A stretch of 64,000 bases of DNA from NCBI GenBank assembly GCA_013823855.1, contig PNMW01000035.1, forward strand, positions 62,001 to 126,000, written 5' to 3'. Below, piece by piece: positions 19,444-28,507 of the stretch (positions are counted from its first letter, which is position 1; every line of letters begins with the position of its first letter). The notes under the pieces were generated by a model. That model did no database searches. It was not told the origin of the DNA and worked only from the letters and a program-made list of their open reading frames with translations. Source of the DNA: Lysobacteraceae bacterium. GTDB taxonomy: Bacteria; Pseudomonadota; Gammaproteobacteria; Nevskiales; Nevskiaceae. The position numbers and the translations under genes are program-made.

Positions 19444-20318
19444 GCGCCACGATGCTGCGCCGCCACCACGACGACGAGCCGGCGACCTGGCCGCGTTATG
19501 TCCGCCCCGGCCTGCTGGCCGGCGCGGCGCTGGCGCTGGCGATCGTCGCCGTGCAGACGCTCGGCCCGCTGGTCAATCCGCCGGTCGACCGCATTCGCAT
19601 CGATGGCGCGATGACCCGGCTCAAGGCGTCCGACATCGCGCTGGCCGCCGACCTGGAGCCGGATCAGCGCCTGTTCGACACCGATCTGGGCGAGCTGCGG
19701 GCACGCATCGAAGCGCTGCCGTGGGTGGCCCGGGCGCGGGTCAGCCGGATCTGGCCGGACCAGCTGGCCGTCAAGCTCATCGAGCGGGTGCCGTACGCGC
19801 GCTGGGGCGAGTCGCGGGTGATCGATCGCGACAGCCGCGTGTTCACGCCGAACGCCGACGAGATTCCGCAGAATCTGCCGCAGCTGTCGGCGCCGCCGGG
19901 ACACGAGGCCGAGGCGGCCGCGGTCTACGAGGAACTGCGTCTCAGGCTGGCCGACAGCGCCTGGTCGCCGCTGGGTCTGAACCTCGATGCCCGCGGCGAA
20001 TGGCGGATGACCACCCGGCTCGGCACCGAGCTGCGGCTCGGCCAGGGCGATCCGCGCCAGCACCTGCCGCTGATCCTCGGCACCGTCAGCGACTCGCTGA
20101 ACGCGCAGCTGGAGAAGGTCGCCTATGTCGATCTTCGCTATTCGAATGGTTTTTCCGTGGGCTGGGTGAGCGGGCGCGCTTGCGAAGCACTGCTTCGCGC
20201 GCCCGCGAACGCCCGTGAGGCGGAGCCGAGCGGGCCGGGAAGCTGTGCGCCTCCCTCGTTGATTCAACACCGCTCGGCGGACGGCAAGCCGTTGGTCGGC
20301 AAGAGAAATACGCAATGA
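19440..20318 (+). CDS. ftsQ: Cell division protein FtsQ with altered C-terminus
   Basis: Single-pass divisome protein that recruits FtsL/FtsB. 292 residues: cytoplasmic tail, membrane segment at about residues 25-43, a POTRA domain (VDRIRIDGAMTRLKASDI... LPWVARARVSRIWPDQLAVKLIERVPYARW) and the FtsQ/DivIB beta domain ending VAYVDLRYSNGFSVGW. FtsQ proteins normally end soon after this last strand. Here about 50 further residues, rich in Ala, Arg and Ser, follow, and their DNA begins with a strong palindrome (20170-20206). The tail is probably the translation of an inserted element. The stop overlaps ftsA (ATGA). Confidence 0.93.
   Translation: MSATMLRRHHDDEPATWPRYVRPGLLAGAALALAIVAVQTLGPLVNPPVDRIRIDGAMTRLKASDIALAADLEPDQRLFDTDLGELRARIEALPWVARARVSRIWPDQLAVKLIERVPYARWGESRVIDRDSRVFTPNADEIPQNLPQLSAPPGHEAEAAAVYEELRLRLADSAWSPLGLNLDARGEWRMTTRLGTELRLGQGDPRQHLPLILGTVSDSLNAQLEKVAYVDLRYSNGFSVGWVSGRACEALLRAPANAREAEPSGPGSCAPPSLIQHRSADGKPLVGKRNTQ
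20170..20206 (+). repeat. Palindromic element in the ftsQ 3' end
   Basis: GCGGGCGCG (20170-20178) pairs perfectly with CGCGCCCGC (20198-20206). After a CTTG bulge, CGAAGCA pairs with TGCTTCG around one C. The core resembles the ftsW-murG element, with one extra A-T pair in the inner stem and unrelated but self-complementary outer arms. It is translated as part of the FtsQ tail. Confidence 0.6.
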
Positions 20319-21565
20319 GCAAGAACAGGAAGCCCGAGTATCTGGTCAGCCTCGACGTCGGCACGTCGAAGGTGGCCGCGATGATCGGGGAAGTGACGCC
20401 GACCGGCGCCGTGCAGGTGGTCGGCCTCGGCACCGCACCGACGCGAGGCCTGAAGAAAGGTGTCGTCATCAACATCGACAACACCGTCGATTCGATCCGC
20501 CGCGCCGTCGAGGCCGCCGAGCTGATGGCCAACTGCCGGGTCCGCGCCGCACACGTCGGCATCACCGGCACCCATATCCGCAGCCTGAACTCGGTCGGCG
20601 TGGTGCCGATCCGCCACCGCGAGATCACCGCGCGCGACGTCGATGCGGTGATCGAGGCGGCCAGCGCGATGGCGATTCCGGCCGACCAGCAGATCCTGCA
20701 CGTGGTGCCGCAGGAATACGTGGTCGACGGCCAGGAAGGCATCCAGGACCCGATCGGCATGTCCGGCGTGCGCCTCGAAGCCAAGGTCCACATGGTGACC
20801 GGCACGCTGAGTGCCGCACAGAACCTCTACAAGTGCGTGGAGCGCTGCGGGCTGACGGTCGAGCGGCTGGTGTTGCAGCACCTGGCCTCGGCCGACGCCG
20901 TGCTGAGCCCGGACGAACGCGATCTCGGCATCTGCCTGGTCGACATCGGCGGCGGCACCTGCGACATCGCCGTCTACAAGGGCGGCTCGATCCGCCACAC
21001 GGCGGTGATTCCGATCGCCGGCGATCTGGTCACCAGCGACATCGCGGTGGCCTTCCGCACGCCGGCGCAGCATGCCGAGGCGATCAAGATCAAGTACGGC
21101 TGCGCGCTGCCGGAGCTGGTGGCCCACGACGCGCCGTTCGACGTGCCCGGTGTCGGCGAATCGCCGACCCGGCACCTGTCGCGGCAGATGCTGGCCGAGG
21201 TGATGCGGCCGCGCTTCGAGGAACTGTTCCGCTACGTGCGCAAGGAGCTGCATCGCGCCGATCTCTACGAGCTGATCGCCGGCGGCGTGGTGCTCACCGG
21301 GGGGGTGGCGCAGACGCCGGGCGTGCTGGAGTTGGCAGAAGAAGTGCTGGAAGTCGGCGTGCGCCTGGGTCTGCCGCAGGACGTGACCGGCATCGACGAG
21401 GTGTCGCGCTCGCCGGCCTATTCGACCGGCGTCGGCCTGCTGCTGTTCGCGCGCCAGCAGCGGCCGGTCGGCAGCTACGGCGGTGGCGGCATGCGGCGGC
21501 TTGGCAACAGCGACGCCGGCCAGCTGTTCGGCCGGGTCAAGGGCTGGTTCAAGGGAAATCTGTGA
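20315..21565 (+). CDS. ftsA: Cell division protein FtsA
   Basis: Actin-like ATPase that tethers FtsZ to the membrane. 416 residues with phosphate-1 loop SLDVGTSKVAAMIG, the 1C domain (VGITGTHIRSLNSVGVV), phosphate-2 LVDIGGGTCDIAVYKGGS, adenosine motif GGVVLTGGVAQTPGV, and a C-terminal amphipathic membrane-targeting helix (GRVKGWFKGNL). The ATGA overlap with ftsQ is intact despite the ftsQ extension. 96 bp separate it from ftsZ. Confidence 0.97.
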   Translation: MSKNRKPEYLVSLDVGTSKVAAMIGEVTPTGAVQVVGLGTAPTRGLKKGVVINIDNTVDSIRRAVEAAELMANCRVRAAHVGITGTHIRSLNSVGVVPIRHREITARDVDAVIEAASAMAIPADQQILHVVPQEYVVDGQEGIQDPIGMSGVRLEAKVHMVTGTLSAAQNLYKCVERCGLTVERLVLQHLASADAVLSPDERDLGICLVDIGGGTCDIAVYKGGSIRHTAVIPIAGDLVTSDIAVAFRTPAQHAEAIKIKYGCALPELVAHDAPFDVPGVGESPTRHLSRQMLAEVMRPRFEELFRYVRKELHRADLYELIAGGVVLTGGVAQTPGVLELAEEVLEVGVRLGLPQDVTGIDEVSRSPAYSTGVGLLLFARQQRPVGSYGGGGMRRLGNSDAGQLFGRVKGWFKGNL

Positions 21566-21572
21566 TTCAGGA

Positions 21573-21602
21573 CCCCGCCGCGTTCGGGCGAGCGAGGCGG
21601 GG
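21573..21602 (+). repeat. Inverted repeat in the ftsA-ftsZ gap
   Basis: CCCCGCC (21573-21579) pairs with GGCGGGG (21596-21602) across 16 bases. It may be an attenuating or stabilising hairpin ahead of ftsZ. There is no T-run, so it is a poor terminator. Confidence 0.35.
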
Positions 21603-21661
21603 CAGTGCGGTGAGTGGCAACGGGCGCAGTACACGACGACGACGCAACAGGAGACGAGATC

Positions 21662-22933
21662 ATGGGCGGAAGCAGGCATAGCAACGAGATGTACGAATTG
21701 GTCGACGGCGTCACGCCGCGCGCGGTGATCCGCGTCATCGGTGTCGGCGGCGGCGGCTGCAACACGGTCAACCAGATGGCGGCCGCGAACATCGAGGGCG
21801 TCGAGTTCATCGTCGCCAACACCGATCGCGATCACCTGGAAAAGTGCCGTCCGACCCTGCAGCTGCAGATCGGCGCGGAAGTGACGCGCGGTCTCGGTGC
21901 CGGCTCGAACCCGCGCATCGGCCGCGAGGCTGCGGAAGAGGATCGCGACCGCATCCGCGAGATGCTCGAAGGCACCGACCTGCTGTTCATCACCGCCGGC
22001 ATGGGCGGTGGTACCGGCACCGGTGCCGCGCCGGTGATCGCCGAGATCGCCCGCGAACTCGGCATCCTGACAGTGGCGGTGGTTACCAAGCCGTTCCCGC
22101 ACGAGGGCAAGAAGCGCATGGCGATTGCCCAGGAAGGCATTCGCGAGCTGCAGCAGCATGTCGACTCGCTGATCATGATTCCGAACGAGAAACTGCGGCT
22201 GGTGCTCGGCGGCGCGGTCACCCTGCTGTCCGGCTTCAAGGCCGCCAACGACGTGCTGCAGAACGCGGTGCAGGGCATTTCCGACCTGATCACCCGGCCC
22301 GGCATGATGAATGTCGATTTCGCCGACGTGAAGACGGTGATGACCAACCGCGGCATGGCGATGATGGGTCTCGGCGCCGCCTCCGGCGACGACCGCGCCC
22401 GCAAGGCCGTCGAATCGGCGTTGTCCAGCCCGCTGCTCGACGATCTCGAACTGACCGGCGCCCGCGGCATCCTGGTCAACATCACCAGCGACGAATCGCT
22501 GACCCTCGACGAGCTGGAGCTGATCAACGAGCGGATTGGCGAGATCGCCTCGAACGAAGCCGACATCAAGTGCGGCACCTCTTTCGATCCGACCCTGGGC
22601 GGCGAAATCCGCGTCACCGTGGTGGCCACCGGTCTGGAAGGTTCGCGCGCGGCGGCCGCCAAGCCGGCGCCGGCACAGGACGGCTTCAATCCGCGCCTGC
22701 GTGGCGTCGGCGCGCCGCTCGGCAGCGAAGGGCTCGGCGCGCCGCGCGGCGTGGTGACGCCGCTGCGCCAGCAGTCGGAAGTCGGTGGCTGGGCACCGCG
22801 CGTCCACGAGTCGGCGCCGTCGGGCCAGCCGCTGCGCAATGCCCGTCCGGCCGTTGCGCCGGCGTTCGCCGCGCTGGAATACAACGAGGAGATGCTCGAC
22901 ATCCCGGCCTTCCTGCGCGCCCAGGCCGACTGA
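21662..22933 (+). CDS. ftsZ: Cell division GTPase FtsZ
   Basis: Tubulin homologue forming the division ring. 423 residues: IRVIGVGGGGCNTVN, NTDRDHLEKC, the tubulin signature AGMGGGTGTGAAP, NVDFADVKTVM (T7 synergy loop) and a linker leading to the C-terminal peptide EEMLDIPAFLRAQAD that binds FtsA and ZipA. I chose ATG 21662 because AGGAGA at 21649-21654 sits 7 nt before it. ATG 21689 (MYELVDGV) aligns best with other FtsZ N-termini and cannot be excluded. Confidence 0.97.
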   Translation: MGGSRHSNEMYELVDGVTPRAVIRVIGVGGGGCNTVNQMAAANIEGVEFIVANTDRDHLEKCRPTLQLQIGAEVTRGLGAGSNPRIGREAAEEDRDRIREMLEGTDLLFITAGMGGGTGTGAAPVIAEIARELGILTVAVVTKPFPHEGKKRMAIAQEGIRELQQHVDSLIMIPNEKLRLVLGGAVTLLSGFKAANDVLQNAVQGISDLITRPGMMNVDFADVKTVMTNRGMAMMGLGAASGDDRARKAVESALSSPLLDDLELTGARGILVNITSDESLTLDELELINERIGEIASNEADIKCGTSFDPTLGGEIRVTVVATGLEGSRAAAAKPAPAQDGFNPRLRGVGAPLGSEGLGAPRGVVTPLRQQSEVGGWAPRVHESAPSGQPLRNARPAVAPAFAALEYNEEMLDIPAFLRAQAD

Positions 22934-22960
22934 TCGCGGCACTCGTCTCGTCGTGAAGTT

Positions 22961-22988
22961 GGCGCGCGACCTCGCCCAGTCGCGCGCC
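22961..22988 (+). terminator. Hairpin after ftsZ
   Basis: GGCGCGCGAC (22961-22970) pairs perfectly with GTCGCGCGCC (22979-22988) over an 8-nt loop, 27 bp after the ftsZ stop. The following bases are TGCTTGTTCG rather than a clean T-run, so efficient intrinsic termination is uncertain. It could end or stabilise the dcw message. Confidence 0.45.
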
Positions 22989-23005
22989 TGCTTGTTCGTC
23001 TGCAA

Positions 23006-23214
23006 CGAAAGCAGTTCTCACGCGGAGAACGCGGAGCCCGCAGAGAAAAGCCAAGGCGTTTCTCACGATGAACACGAAGGACACCCAGCAAAAGCGCTGT
23101 GCGTCAACCGCTGTGACTTTCTTCGTGGTCTTTGTGCTCTTTAGTGTTCTTTGTGCGAAATGCCGTTCTCGCTTCGGCTTTTCTCGGCGATCTCCGCGTG
23201 AGAATCGCTTTTCG
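23006..23214. repeat. Nested intergenic palindrome R1 (ftsZ-lpxC)
   Basis: In this roughly 400-bp gap the outer arms TTCTCACGCGGAGA (23015-23028) and TCTCCGCGTGAGAA (23191-23204) pair exactly, continued by AGAAAAGCC (23044-23052) with GGCTTTTCT (23176-23184). The left outer arm is built of a 9-nt unit (ACGCGGAGA, ACGCGGAGC, CCGCAGAGA). Nested inside is a second inverted pair of the CACGAAG type (AACACGAAGGACAC... against CTTCGTGGTCTTTGTG... at 23120-23160). No protein gene is credible here. Confidence 0.75.
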
Positions 23215-23262
23215 TGAACGCAACCCTGCTTGCTGCATCGCGGCAAGAGTGCTGGAACCGGA

Positions 23263-23271
23263 TGCTAGAAT
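23263..23271 (+). promoter_or_regulatory. lpxC promoter, extended -10
   Basis: TGCTAGAAT is an extended -10 (TGn plus TAGAAT at 23266-23271), about 70 bp before the lpxC start. A -35 box is not evident, which is tolerated with an extended -10. Confidence 0.55.
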
Positions 23272-23340
23272 CCGGGTCGAAAGGCTCACTCACCTCGTCG
23301 ATCCGCCGTCAGAGCGGGCCGCTTTACCCGGACCTCCCCG

Positions 23341-24258
23341 ATGATCCGCCAAAGAACGCTTCGCGCTGCGGTCCGTGTCAGCGGCATCGGCCTGCACAGC
23401 GGCCAGAAGGTCTACATGAGCCTGCTGCCGGCGCCGGTCGATACCGGCATCCTGTTCCGCCGCGTCGATCTGGATCCGCCGCGCGAGGTCCGCGCCAGCG
23501 CGACGGGCATCGGCGAAACCACGCTGTCGTCGAACCTGATCGAGGACGGCGTCAAGGTTGCCACCGTCGAGCATCTGATGTCCTCGCTGGCCGGCCTCGG
23601 CATCGACAACTGCATCGTCGAACTGTCGGCCGCCGAGATTCCGATCATGGATGGCTCGGCGTCGCCGTTCGTGTTCCTGATCCAGTCGGCCGGCATCCAG
23701 GACCAGGAAGCGCCGAAGCGCTTCATCCGTCTGAAGGCACCGGTGCAGGTGCAGGATGGCGACAAGTGGGCCCGGCTGGAGCCGTACGACGGCTTCCGTC
23801 TGACCTTCAACATCGAATTCGATCACCCGTTGATCAATTCCACGGCGCAGAGCGCGTCGGTGGAATTTTCCACCCAGGCCTATATCCGCGAAGTCAGTCG
23901 CGCCCGCACCTTCGGCTTCATGAAGGAATTCGAGTTCCTGCGCTCGCGTCGTCTGGCGCTCGGAGCCAGCCTCGAAAACGCGGTGGCCGTCGATGAGTTC
24001 CGGGTGCTGAACCACGACGGCCTGCGCTATGACGACGAATTCGTTCGCCACAAGATTCTCGACGCCGTCGGCGATCTCTATCTGCTCGGCCATCCCTTGC
24101 TGGGCGCCTACACGGCGTTCAAGTCCGGGCATGCGCTGAACAACAAGCTGGCACGCGCGCTGCTCGCCAGTCCGTCGGCTTGGGAACACGTCGTTTTCGA
24201 CGACGTTGGCAGCAAGACGCCGACTTTTTACGGCAGTTCGACACCGGTCCCTGCTTGA
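23341..24258 (+). CDS. lpxC: UDP-3-O-acyl-GlcNAc deacetylase LpxC
   Basis: Committed, zinc-dependent step of lipid A synthesis. 305 residues with zinc ligands His78, His237 and Asp241, Glu77 and His264 as acid/base residues, and motifs [32 protein letters not shown] and [19 protein letters not shown]. Length equals that of E. coli LpxC. Proof of an LPS-bearing outer membrane. It follows ftsZ, as in most gammaproteobacteria, but with its own promoter in the repeat-rich gap. Confidence 0.98.
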   Translation: MIRQRTLRAAVRVSGIGLHSGQKVYMSLLPAPVDTGILFRRVDLDPPREVRASATGIGETTLSSNLIEDGVKVATVEHLMSSLAGLGIDNCIVELSAAEIPIMDGSASPFVFLIQSAGIQDQEAPKRFIRLKAPVQVQDGDKWARLEPYDGFRLTFNIEFDHPLINSTAQSASVEFSTQAYIREVSRARTFGFMKEFEFLRSRRLALGASLENAVAVDEFRVLNHDGLRYDDEFVRHKILDAVGDLYLLGHPLLGAYTAFKSGHALNNKLARALLASPSAWEHVVFDDVGSKTPTFYGSSTPVPA

Positions 24259-24268
24259 CCGGCGGCTT

Positions 24269-24289
24269 GCGCGGCAGCGGAGGCCGCGC
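24269..24289. terminator. Hairpin between convergent lpxC and DUF721 genes
   Basis: GCGCGGC (24269-24275) pairs with GCCGCGC (24283-24289). It sits 10 bp after lpxC and before the 3' end of the convergent gene, so it may terminate either. The T-rich ATTATTTTT lies about 17 bp further on, too far to be ideal. Confidence 0.4.
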
Positions 24290-24306
24290 TTAGACTCCCC
24301 CGTGCA

Positions 24307-24684
24307 TTATTTTTGTGCGTCCAAGCGAGCGCTGGGTCGCACTTTGATCTCGAGGCGCAGGGACGGATTTTCCAGCTTCTGCTGCAGGAATTGGATCAAT
24401 TCCTGCGTGCGGTAGCGAAGCTGGGTGTGGGCTGCGGCCGAGGCGACATGAATGACGACAATGTCCTCGCGCTCGTTGGCCACGCACAGGGAGCTTGCCA
24501 GCGGTTCATGCGCCCATTCGCGGACCATCTCCTGGATGATCGTGAGACGTCCGGCCTGCCGGAGCAGGCGCTGAACCGGAGAACCAGGTAGTGCAAGGTG
24601 TGCGCCGAGGCGATCGTCGTCCGCGTGCATTGGAAAGTGTCGCCCTGTTGTTCGCGGGCCGTAATCGTGGGTGAAGCGTTGCAT
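24307..24684 (-). CDS. DUF721 / DciA-like protein
   Basis: A 125-residue protein of the DUF721 family, to which DciA, the ancestral loader of the replicative helicase DnaB, belongs. Visible family features are a basic N-terminus, LRQAGRLTIIQEMVREWA and the KH-like stretch IVVIHVASAAAHTQLRYRTQELIQFLQ. The location between lpxC and the M23 peptidase/secA pair is typical for this gene in gammaproteobacteria. I chose ATG 24684 because GAGGA lies 8 nt upstream. A later ATG at 24630 lacks a site. The chosen start codon overlaps the start codon of the divergent peptidase gene. A DnaB-loading role is inferred from the family. Confidence 0.8.
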   Translation of the reverse strand: MQRFTHDYGPRTTGRHFPMHADDDRLGAHLALPGSPVQRLLRQAGRLTIIQEMVREWAHEPLASSLCVANEREDIVVIHVASAAAHTQLRYRTQELIQFLQQKLENPSLRLEIKVRPSARLDAQK

Positions 24685-25612
24685 GGATATTATCCTCGTC
24701 AGCCATAGCCGGGGCCGGACCTGGCGGCTGAGACTCGACCCGAAGCGGGGGCTGACCTGGTTGCCGCTGGCCGCTGGCGCGCTGATCGTGCTGGGCCTGA
24801 GCTTTCTCGCCGGGATGAGCCTGCAGTCGGATCGCGGCCTGCTGCCGAAGCGGGTCATCGGCGCCTGGGGCGAAGCGTTTTCGCAGCAGCGTGAAGAGCT
24901 GGCGCAGGCGCGCGCCAAGGCCGAGGAAGACGCCAGCGCGCTGGCGCGGCGCATCGCCCAGCTTCAGGCGCACGTGATCCGGCTCGACGCCGCCGGCTCG
25001 CGCCTGACCCAGATCGCCAATATCGATCCGGCCGAGTTCAACTTCGAAACGCCGCCGCCGCTGGGTGGCCCGGAGACCGAAGCCTCCGGCGCGCCGGCCG
25101 TGCTCGCCGATGTCATCGGCTCGCTCGACCGTCTGCAGACCCTGCTCGGCGATCGCGAACGGCAGATGCGCGTGCTCGAAGACCTGCTGCTGGCCAGCCG
25201 GCTGCAGCGCGAAGTCAAGCCGAGCGGCTGGCCGGTCGACGCCGGCTACATCACCTCCGGCTATGGCACGCGTACCGATCCGTTCACCGGCCTGCGCACG
25301 ACCCATCCGGGGATCGATTTCGCTGCGGCCGAAGGCACCCCGGTGCTTGCGGTCGCCAGCGGCATCGTCACCGAGTCCAAGGCGGAAAACGGTTACGGCC
25401 AGCTTGTCGAAATCAATCACGGCAACGGCTATCGCACGCGCTACGGTCACAACTCGAAACTGCTGGTGAAGCCGGGTGATCGCGTGCTGAAGGGTCAGCA
25501 GATTGCCCTGATGGGTTCTACCGGTCGCTCGACCGGGCCGCATGTCCATTTCGAGCTGGTACTGAACGGCAGCACCGTCAACCCGACCCAGTACCTCGAC
25601 GCTGCGCACTGA
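24683..25612 (+). CDS. M23 family metallopeptidase (murein hydrolase-like)
   Basis: A 309-residue inner-membrane-anchored peptidase facing the periplasm. Residues 1-20 are basic, a membrane segment spans about 24-45, a coiled coil follows (QQREELAQARAKAEEDASALARRIAQLQAHV), and the C-terminal LytM/M23 domain has HPGIDFAAAEGTP (zinc His and Asp) and GPHVHFELVLNG (HxH). With its zinc ligands complete it could cut peptide crosslinks, or act with a partner. Homologues sit beside secA in related genomes. ATG 24683 gives the usual MDIILVS-type start. A GTG 12 bp upstream is possible. Confidence 0.88.
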   Translation: MDIILVSHSRGRTWRLRLDPKRGLTWLPLAAGALIVLGLSFLAGMSLQSDRGLLPKRVIGAWGEAFSQQREELAQARAKAEEDASALARRIAQLQAHVIRLDAAGSRLTQIANIDPAEFNFETPPPLGGPETEASGAPAVLADVIGSLDRLQTLLGDRERQMRVLEDLLLASRLQREVKPSGWPVDAGYITSGYGTRTDPFTGLRTTHPGIDFAAAEGTPVLAVASGIVTESKAENGYGQLVEINHGNGYRTRYGHNSKLLVKPGDRVLKGQQIALMGSTGRSTGPHVHFELVLNGSTVNPTQYLDAAH

Positions 25613-25667
25613 GTCCAGGCGCAGCACTCGCTATTGAAAGCGAAACAGCCGTGCCAAAGCTCTGAGG

Positions 25668-25673
25668 CATAAT
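25668..25673 (+). promoter_or_regulatory. Possible secA promoter -10
   Basis: CATAAT about 60 bp before secA is the only good -10 match in the 122-bp gap. No -35 hexamer is visible at the right distance. No secM-like frame was found upstream. Confidence 0.3.
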
Positions 25674-25734
25674 CGGCGCCTTTCGTCCGTACCGGGCCCT
25701 TCTCTGCCCGTGCAGCACTCAGACTTCGGAACCC

Positions 25735-28491
25735 ATGTTCAACAACCTTCTGGCGCGCGTCTTCGGCAGCCGCAATCAACGCATCGTCAAGCGCCTCGGC
25801 GCCGTGGTCAGCGTGGTCAACGCGCTGGAGCCGAAGTATCAGGCGATGTCCGACGAGGAACTGGGCCGCCAGACCCTGGTGTTGCGCGAGCGCCTCGCCA
25901 AGGGCGAAAGCCTCGATGACCTGCGCGCCGACGCCTTCGCCGTGGTCCGCGAGGCCGGCAAGCGGGTGATGAACATGCGTCATTTCGACGTGCAGCTGAT
26001 CGGCGGCGCCGCGCTGCACGAAGGCAAGATCGCCGAAATGCGCACCGGCGAAGGCAAGACCCTGGTCGCCACCTTGCCGACCTACCTGAATGCGCTCAGC
26101 GGCAAGGGCGTTCACGTGGTCACCGTCAACGACTACTTGGCGCGCCGCGACGCCGAGTGGATGGGCCGCATCTTCCGCTTTCTCGGCATGAGCGTCGGCG
26201 TGGTGGTGTCCGGGCAGAGCACCGAAGAGAAGCGCGAGGCGTACAAGGCCGACATCACCTACGGCCAGAACAACGAATTCGGCTTCGACTACCTGCGCGA
26301 CAACATGGCCTTCTCGCTCGACGAGAAAGTCCAGCGCGGCCTGAACTACGCGGTGATCGACGAAGTCGACTCGATCCTGATCGACGAAGCCCGCACGCCG
26401 CTGATCATCTCCGGCCCGACCGACGACGACCCGGAGCTGTGGCGCAAGCTCAACGCGCTGATCCCGAAGCTCAAGCGGCAGAAGGACGAGGAAGACCTCG
26501 ACGGCGACTTCCATGTCGAGGAGAAGGGCAAGCAGGTCCACCTGTCCGAAGCCGGCCACGAGCATGTCGAGGACCTGCTGCGCGCCGCCGGCCTGCTCGG
26601 CGAGGACGAAAGCCTTTATGACGCCAGCCGCATCGTGCTGGTCCATCACCTGAATGCGCTGCTGCGCGCTCACCACCTGTATCGCAAGGATGTCGAGTAC
26701 ATCGTCCGCGGCGGCCAGGTGGTGATCATCGATGAATTCACCGGCCGCATGATGTCCGGCCGCCGCTGGTCCGATGGCCTGCATCAGGCCGTCGAAGCCA
26801 AGGAAGGCGTGCAGATCCAGCAGGAGAGCCAGACGCTCGCCTCGATCACCTTCCAGAACTATTTCCGCCTGTACGCGAAGCTGTCCGGCATGACCGGCAC
26901 CGCCGATACCGAAGCCTTCGAGTTCCAGAGCATCTACAACCTGGAAGTCGTGGTCATTCCGACCAACCGGCCGATGATCCGCGACGACCGCGGCGACCTG
27001 ATCTACATCAGCGCCAAGGGCAAGTTCGATGCCGTGATAAAGGACATCGAGGAAGTCCATGCCAAGGGCCAGCCGATCCTGGTCGGCACGGCCAGCATCG
27101 AAACCTCCGAACTGCTGTCCGGCCTGCTGCGCCAGAAGGGCATCGTCCACGAAGTGCTGAACGCCAAGCAGCACGAGCGCGAAGCCGAGATCGTGGCCCA
27201 GGCCGGCCGTGCCGGTGCGGTGACGATCGCCACCAACATGGCCGGCCGTGGTACCGACATCGTGCTCGGCGGCTCGCTGGAAGCCGAGCTGCACGTGATT
27301 CCGGAAGACGACGTCGCCGGCCGCGAAGCCGCGAAGGCGGCATGGAAGCTTCGCCACGACGCCGTGCTGGCGTCCGGCGGTCTCTACGTGATCGGCTCCG
27401 AGCGCCATGAATCGCGGCGCATCGACAACCAGCTTCGCGGCCGCTCCGGCCGTCAGGGCGATCCGGGCGCGACCCGCTTCTACCTGTCGCTCGACGACAC
27501 GCTGATGCGCATCTTCGCGCCGCCGTCGATGCGCGGCCTGCTGCAGCGCCTCGGCATGCAGGAAGGCGAGGCGCTGGAAGCGAAGATGGTGACCCGCTCG
27601 ATCGAGACCGCGCAGCGCAAGGTCGAGGCGCACAACTTCGACATCCGCAAGAACCTGCTCGAATACGACAACGTCGCCAACGACCAGCGCAAGGCGATCT
27701 ACGAGCTCAGAGACGAGCTGATGGGCGCCACCGTGGTGACGCCGATGATCGACGACATCCGCGCTGATGTCGTCGCCGCCGTGGTCGCCGCCCATGTGCC
27801 GCCGCAGAGTCCGGAAGAGCTGTGGACGCTCGATGGTCTCGAGGACGCGCTGCGCAAGGATTTCGCGCTGAGCCTGCCGATTCGCGAGTGGGCCGAGCAG
27901 GACAACCAGCTCGACGACAGGAAGATCGCCGCGCGGATCGTCGAAGCGCTGGCGCTGACCTATGCCGACAAGAAGGCCAAGATCGGCGATCAGGTGCTGG
28001 AATCGTTCGAGCGCGAAACCCTGCTGCGCGTGATCGACACCTACTGGCGCGAGCATCTGGCGGCAATGGACTACCTGAGGCTCGGCATCCACTTGCGCGG
28101 CTACGCGCAGAAGGACCCGAAGCAGGAGTACAAGCGCGAAGCGTTCACGATGTTCAACGACATGCTGGCCCGCTTCAAGCACGAGGTGATCTCGCGCCTG
28201 GCCCGCATCCAGATCCTCACCGAAGCCGAAGTGCAGGCGCTCGAAGAAGCACGCCGCAACGCGGCACGGCCGATGGAATTCCAGCACGCGGACGCCCAGT
28301 CGGCTGTGGCCGAAGTGGTGCCGGAACTGGCTCCGCCGCCCCCTCCGGTGGCGCAGGGCCGGCCGCTGAACGCACCGCCGCCGCGGGCAGATGTCGCGCC
28401 GCGCAGCGATTTCGCCAAGGTCGGTCGCAACGACCCCTGCCCCTGCGGCTCGGGCAAGAAATTCAAGCAGTGCCACGGCGCGCTGGTCTGA
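25735..28491 (+). CDS. secA: Preprotein translocase ATPase SecA
   Basis: Motor of the Sec export pathway at the inner membrane. 918 residues: Walker [10 protein letters not shown], the DEAD-like [60 protein letters not shown], the helical scaffold, a proline-rich linker at about 860-885 and the C-terminal zinc finger [14 protein letters not shown] that binds SecB and phospholipid. argJ follows 16 bp later. Confidence 0.98.
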   Translation: MFNNLLARVFGSRNQRIVKRLGAVVSVVNALEPKYQAMSDEELGRQTLVLRERLAKGESLDDLRADAFAVVREAGKRVMNMRHFDVQLIGGAALHEGKIAEMRTGEGKTLVATLPTYLNALSGKGVHVVTVNDYLARRDAEWMGRIFRFLGMSVGVVVSGQSTEEKREAYKADITYGQNNEFGFDYLRDNMAFSLDEKVQRGLNYAVIDEVDSILIDEARTPLIISGPTDDDPELWRKLNALIPKLKRQKDEEDLDGDFHVEEKGKQVHLSEAGHEHVEDLLRAAGLLGEDESLYDASRIVLVHHLNALLRAHHLYRKDVEYIVRGGQVVIIDEFTGRMMSGRRWSDGLHQAVEAKEGVQIQQESQTLASITFQNYFRLYAKLSGMTGTADTEAFEFQSIYNLEVVVIPTNRPMIRDDRGDLIYISAKGKFDAVIKDIEEVHAKGQPILVGTASIETSELLSGLLRQKGIVHEVLNAKQHEREAEIVAQAGRAGAVTIATNMAGRGTDIVLGGSLEAELHVIPEDDVAGREAAKAAWKLRHDAVLASGGLYVIGSERHESRRIDNQLRGRSGRQGDPGATRFYLSLDDTLMRIFAPPSMRGLLQRLGMQEGEALEAKMVTRSIETAQRKVEAHNFDIRKNLLEYDNVANDQRKAIYELRDELMGATVVTPMIDDIRADVVAAVVAAHVPPQSPEELWTLDGLEDALRKDFALSLPIREWAEQDNQLDDRKIAARIVEALALTYADKKAKIGDQVLESFERETLLRVIDTYWREHLAAMDYLRLGIHLRGYAQKDPKQEYKREAFTMFNDMLARFKHEVISRLARIQILTEAEVQALEEARRNAARPMEFQHADAQSAVAEVVPELAPPPPPVAQGRPLNAPPPRADVAPRSDFAKVGRNDPCPCGSGKKFKQCHGALV

Positions 28492-28507
28492 TTCCGAGAG
28501 TTTCCCG

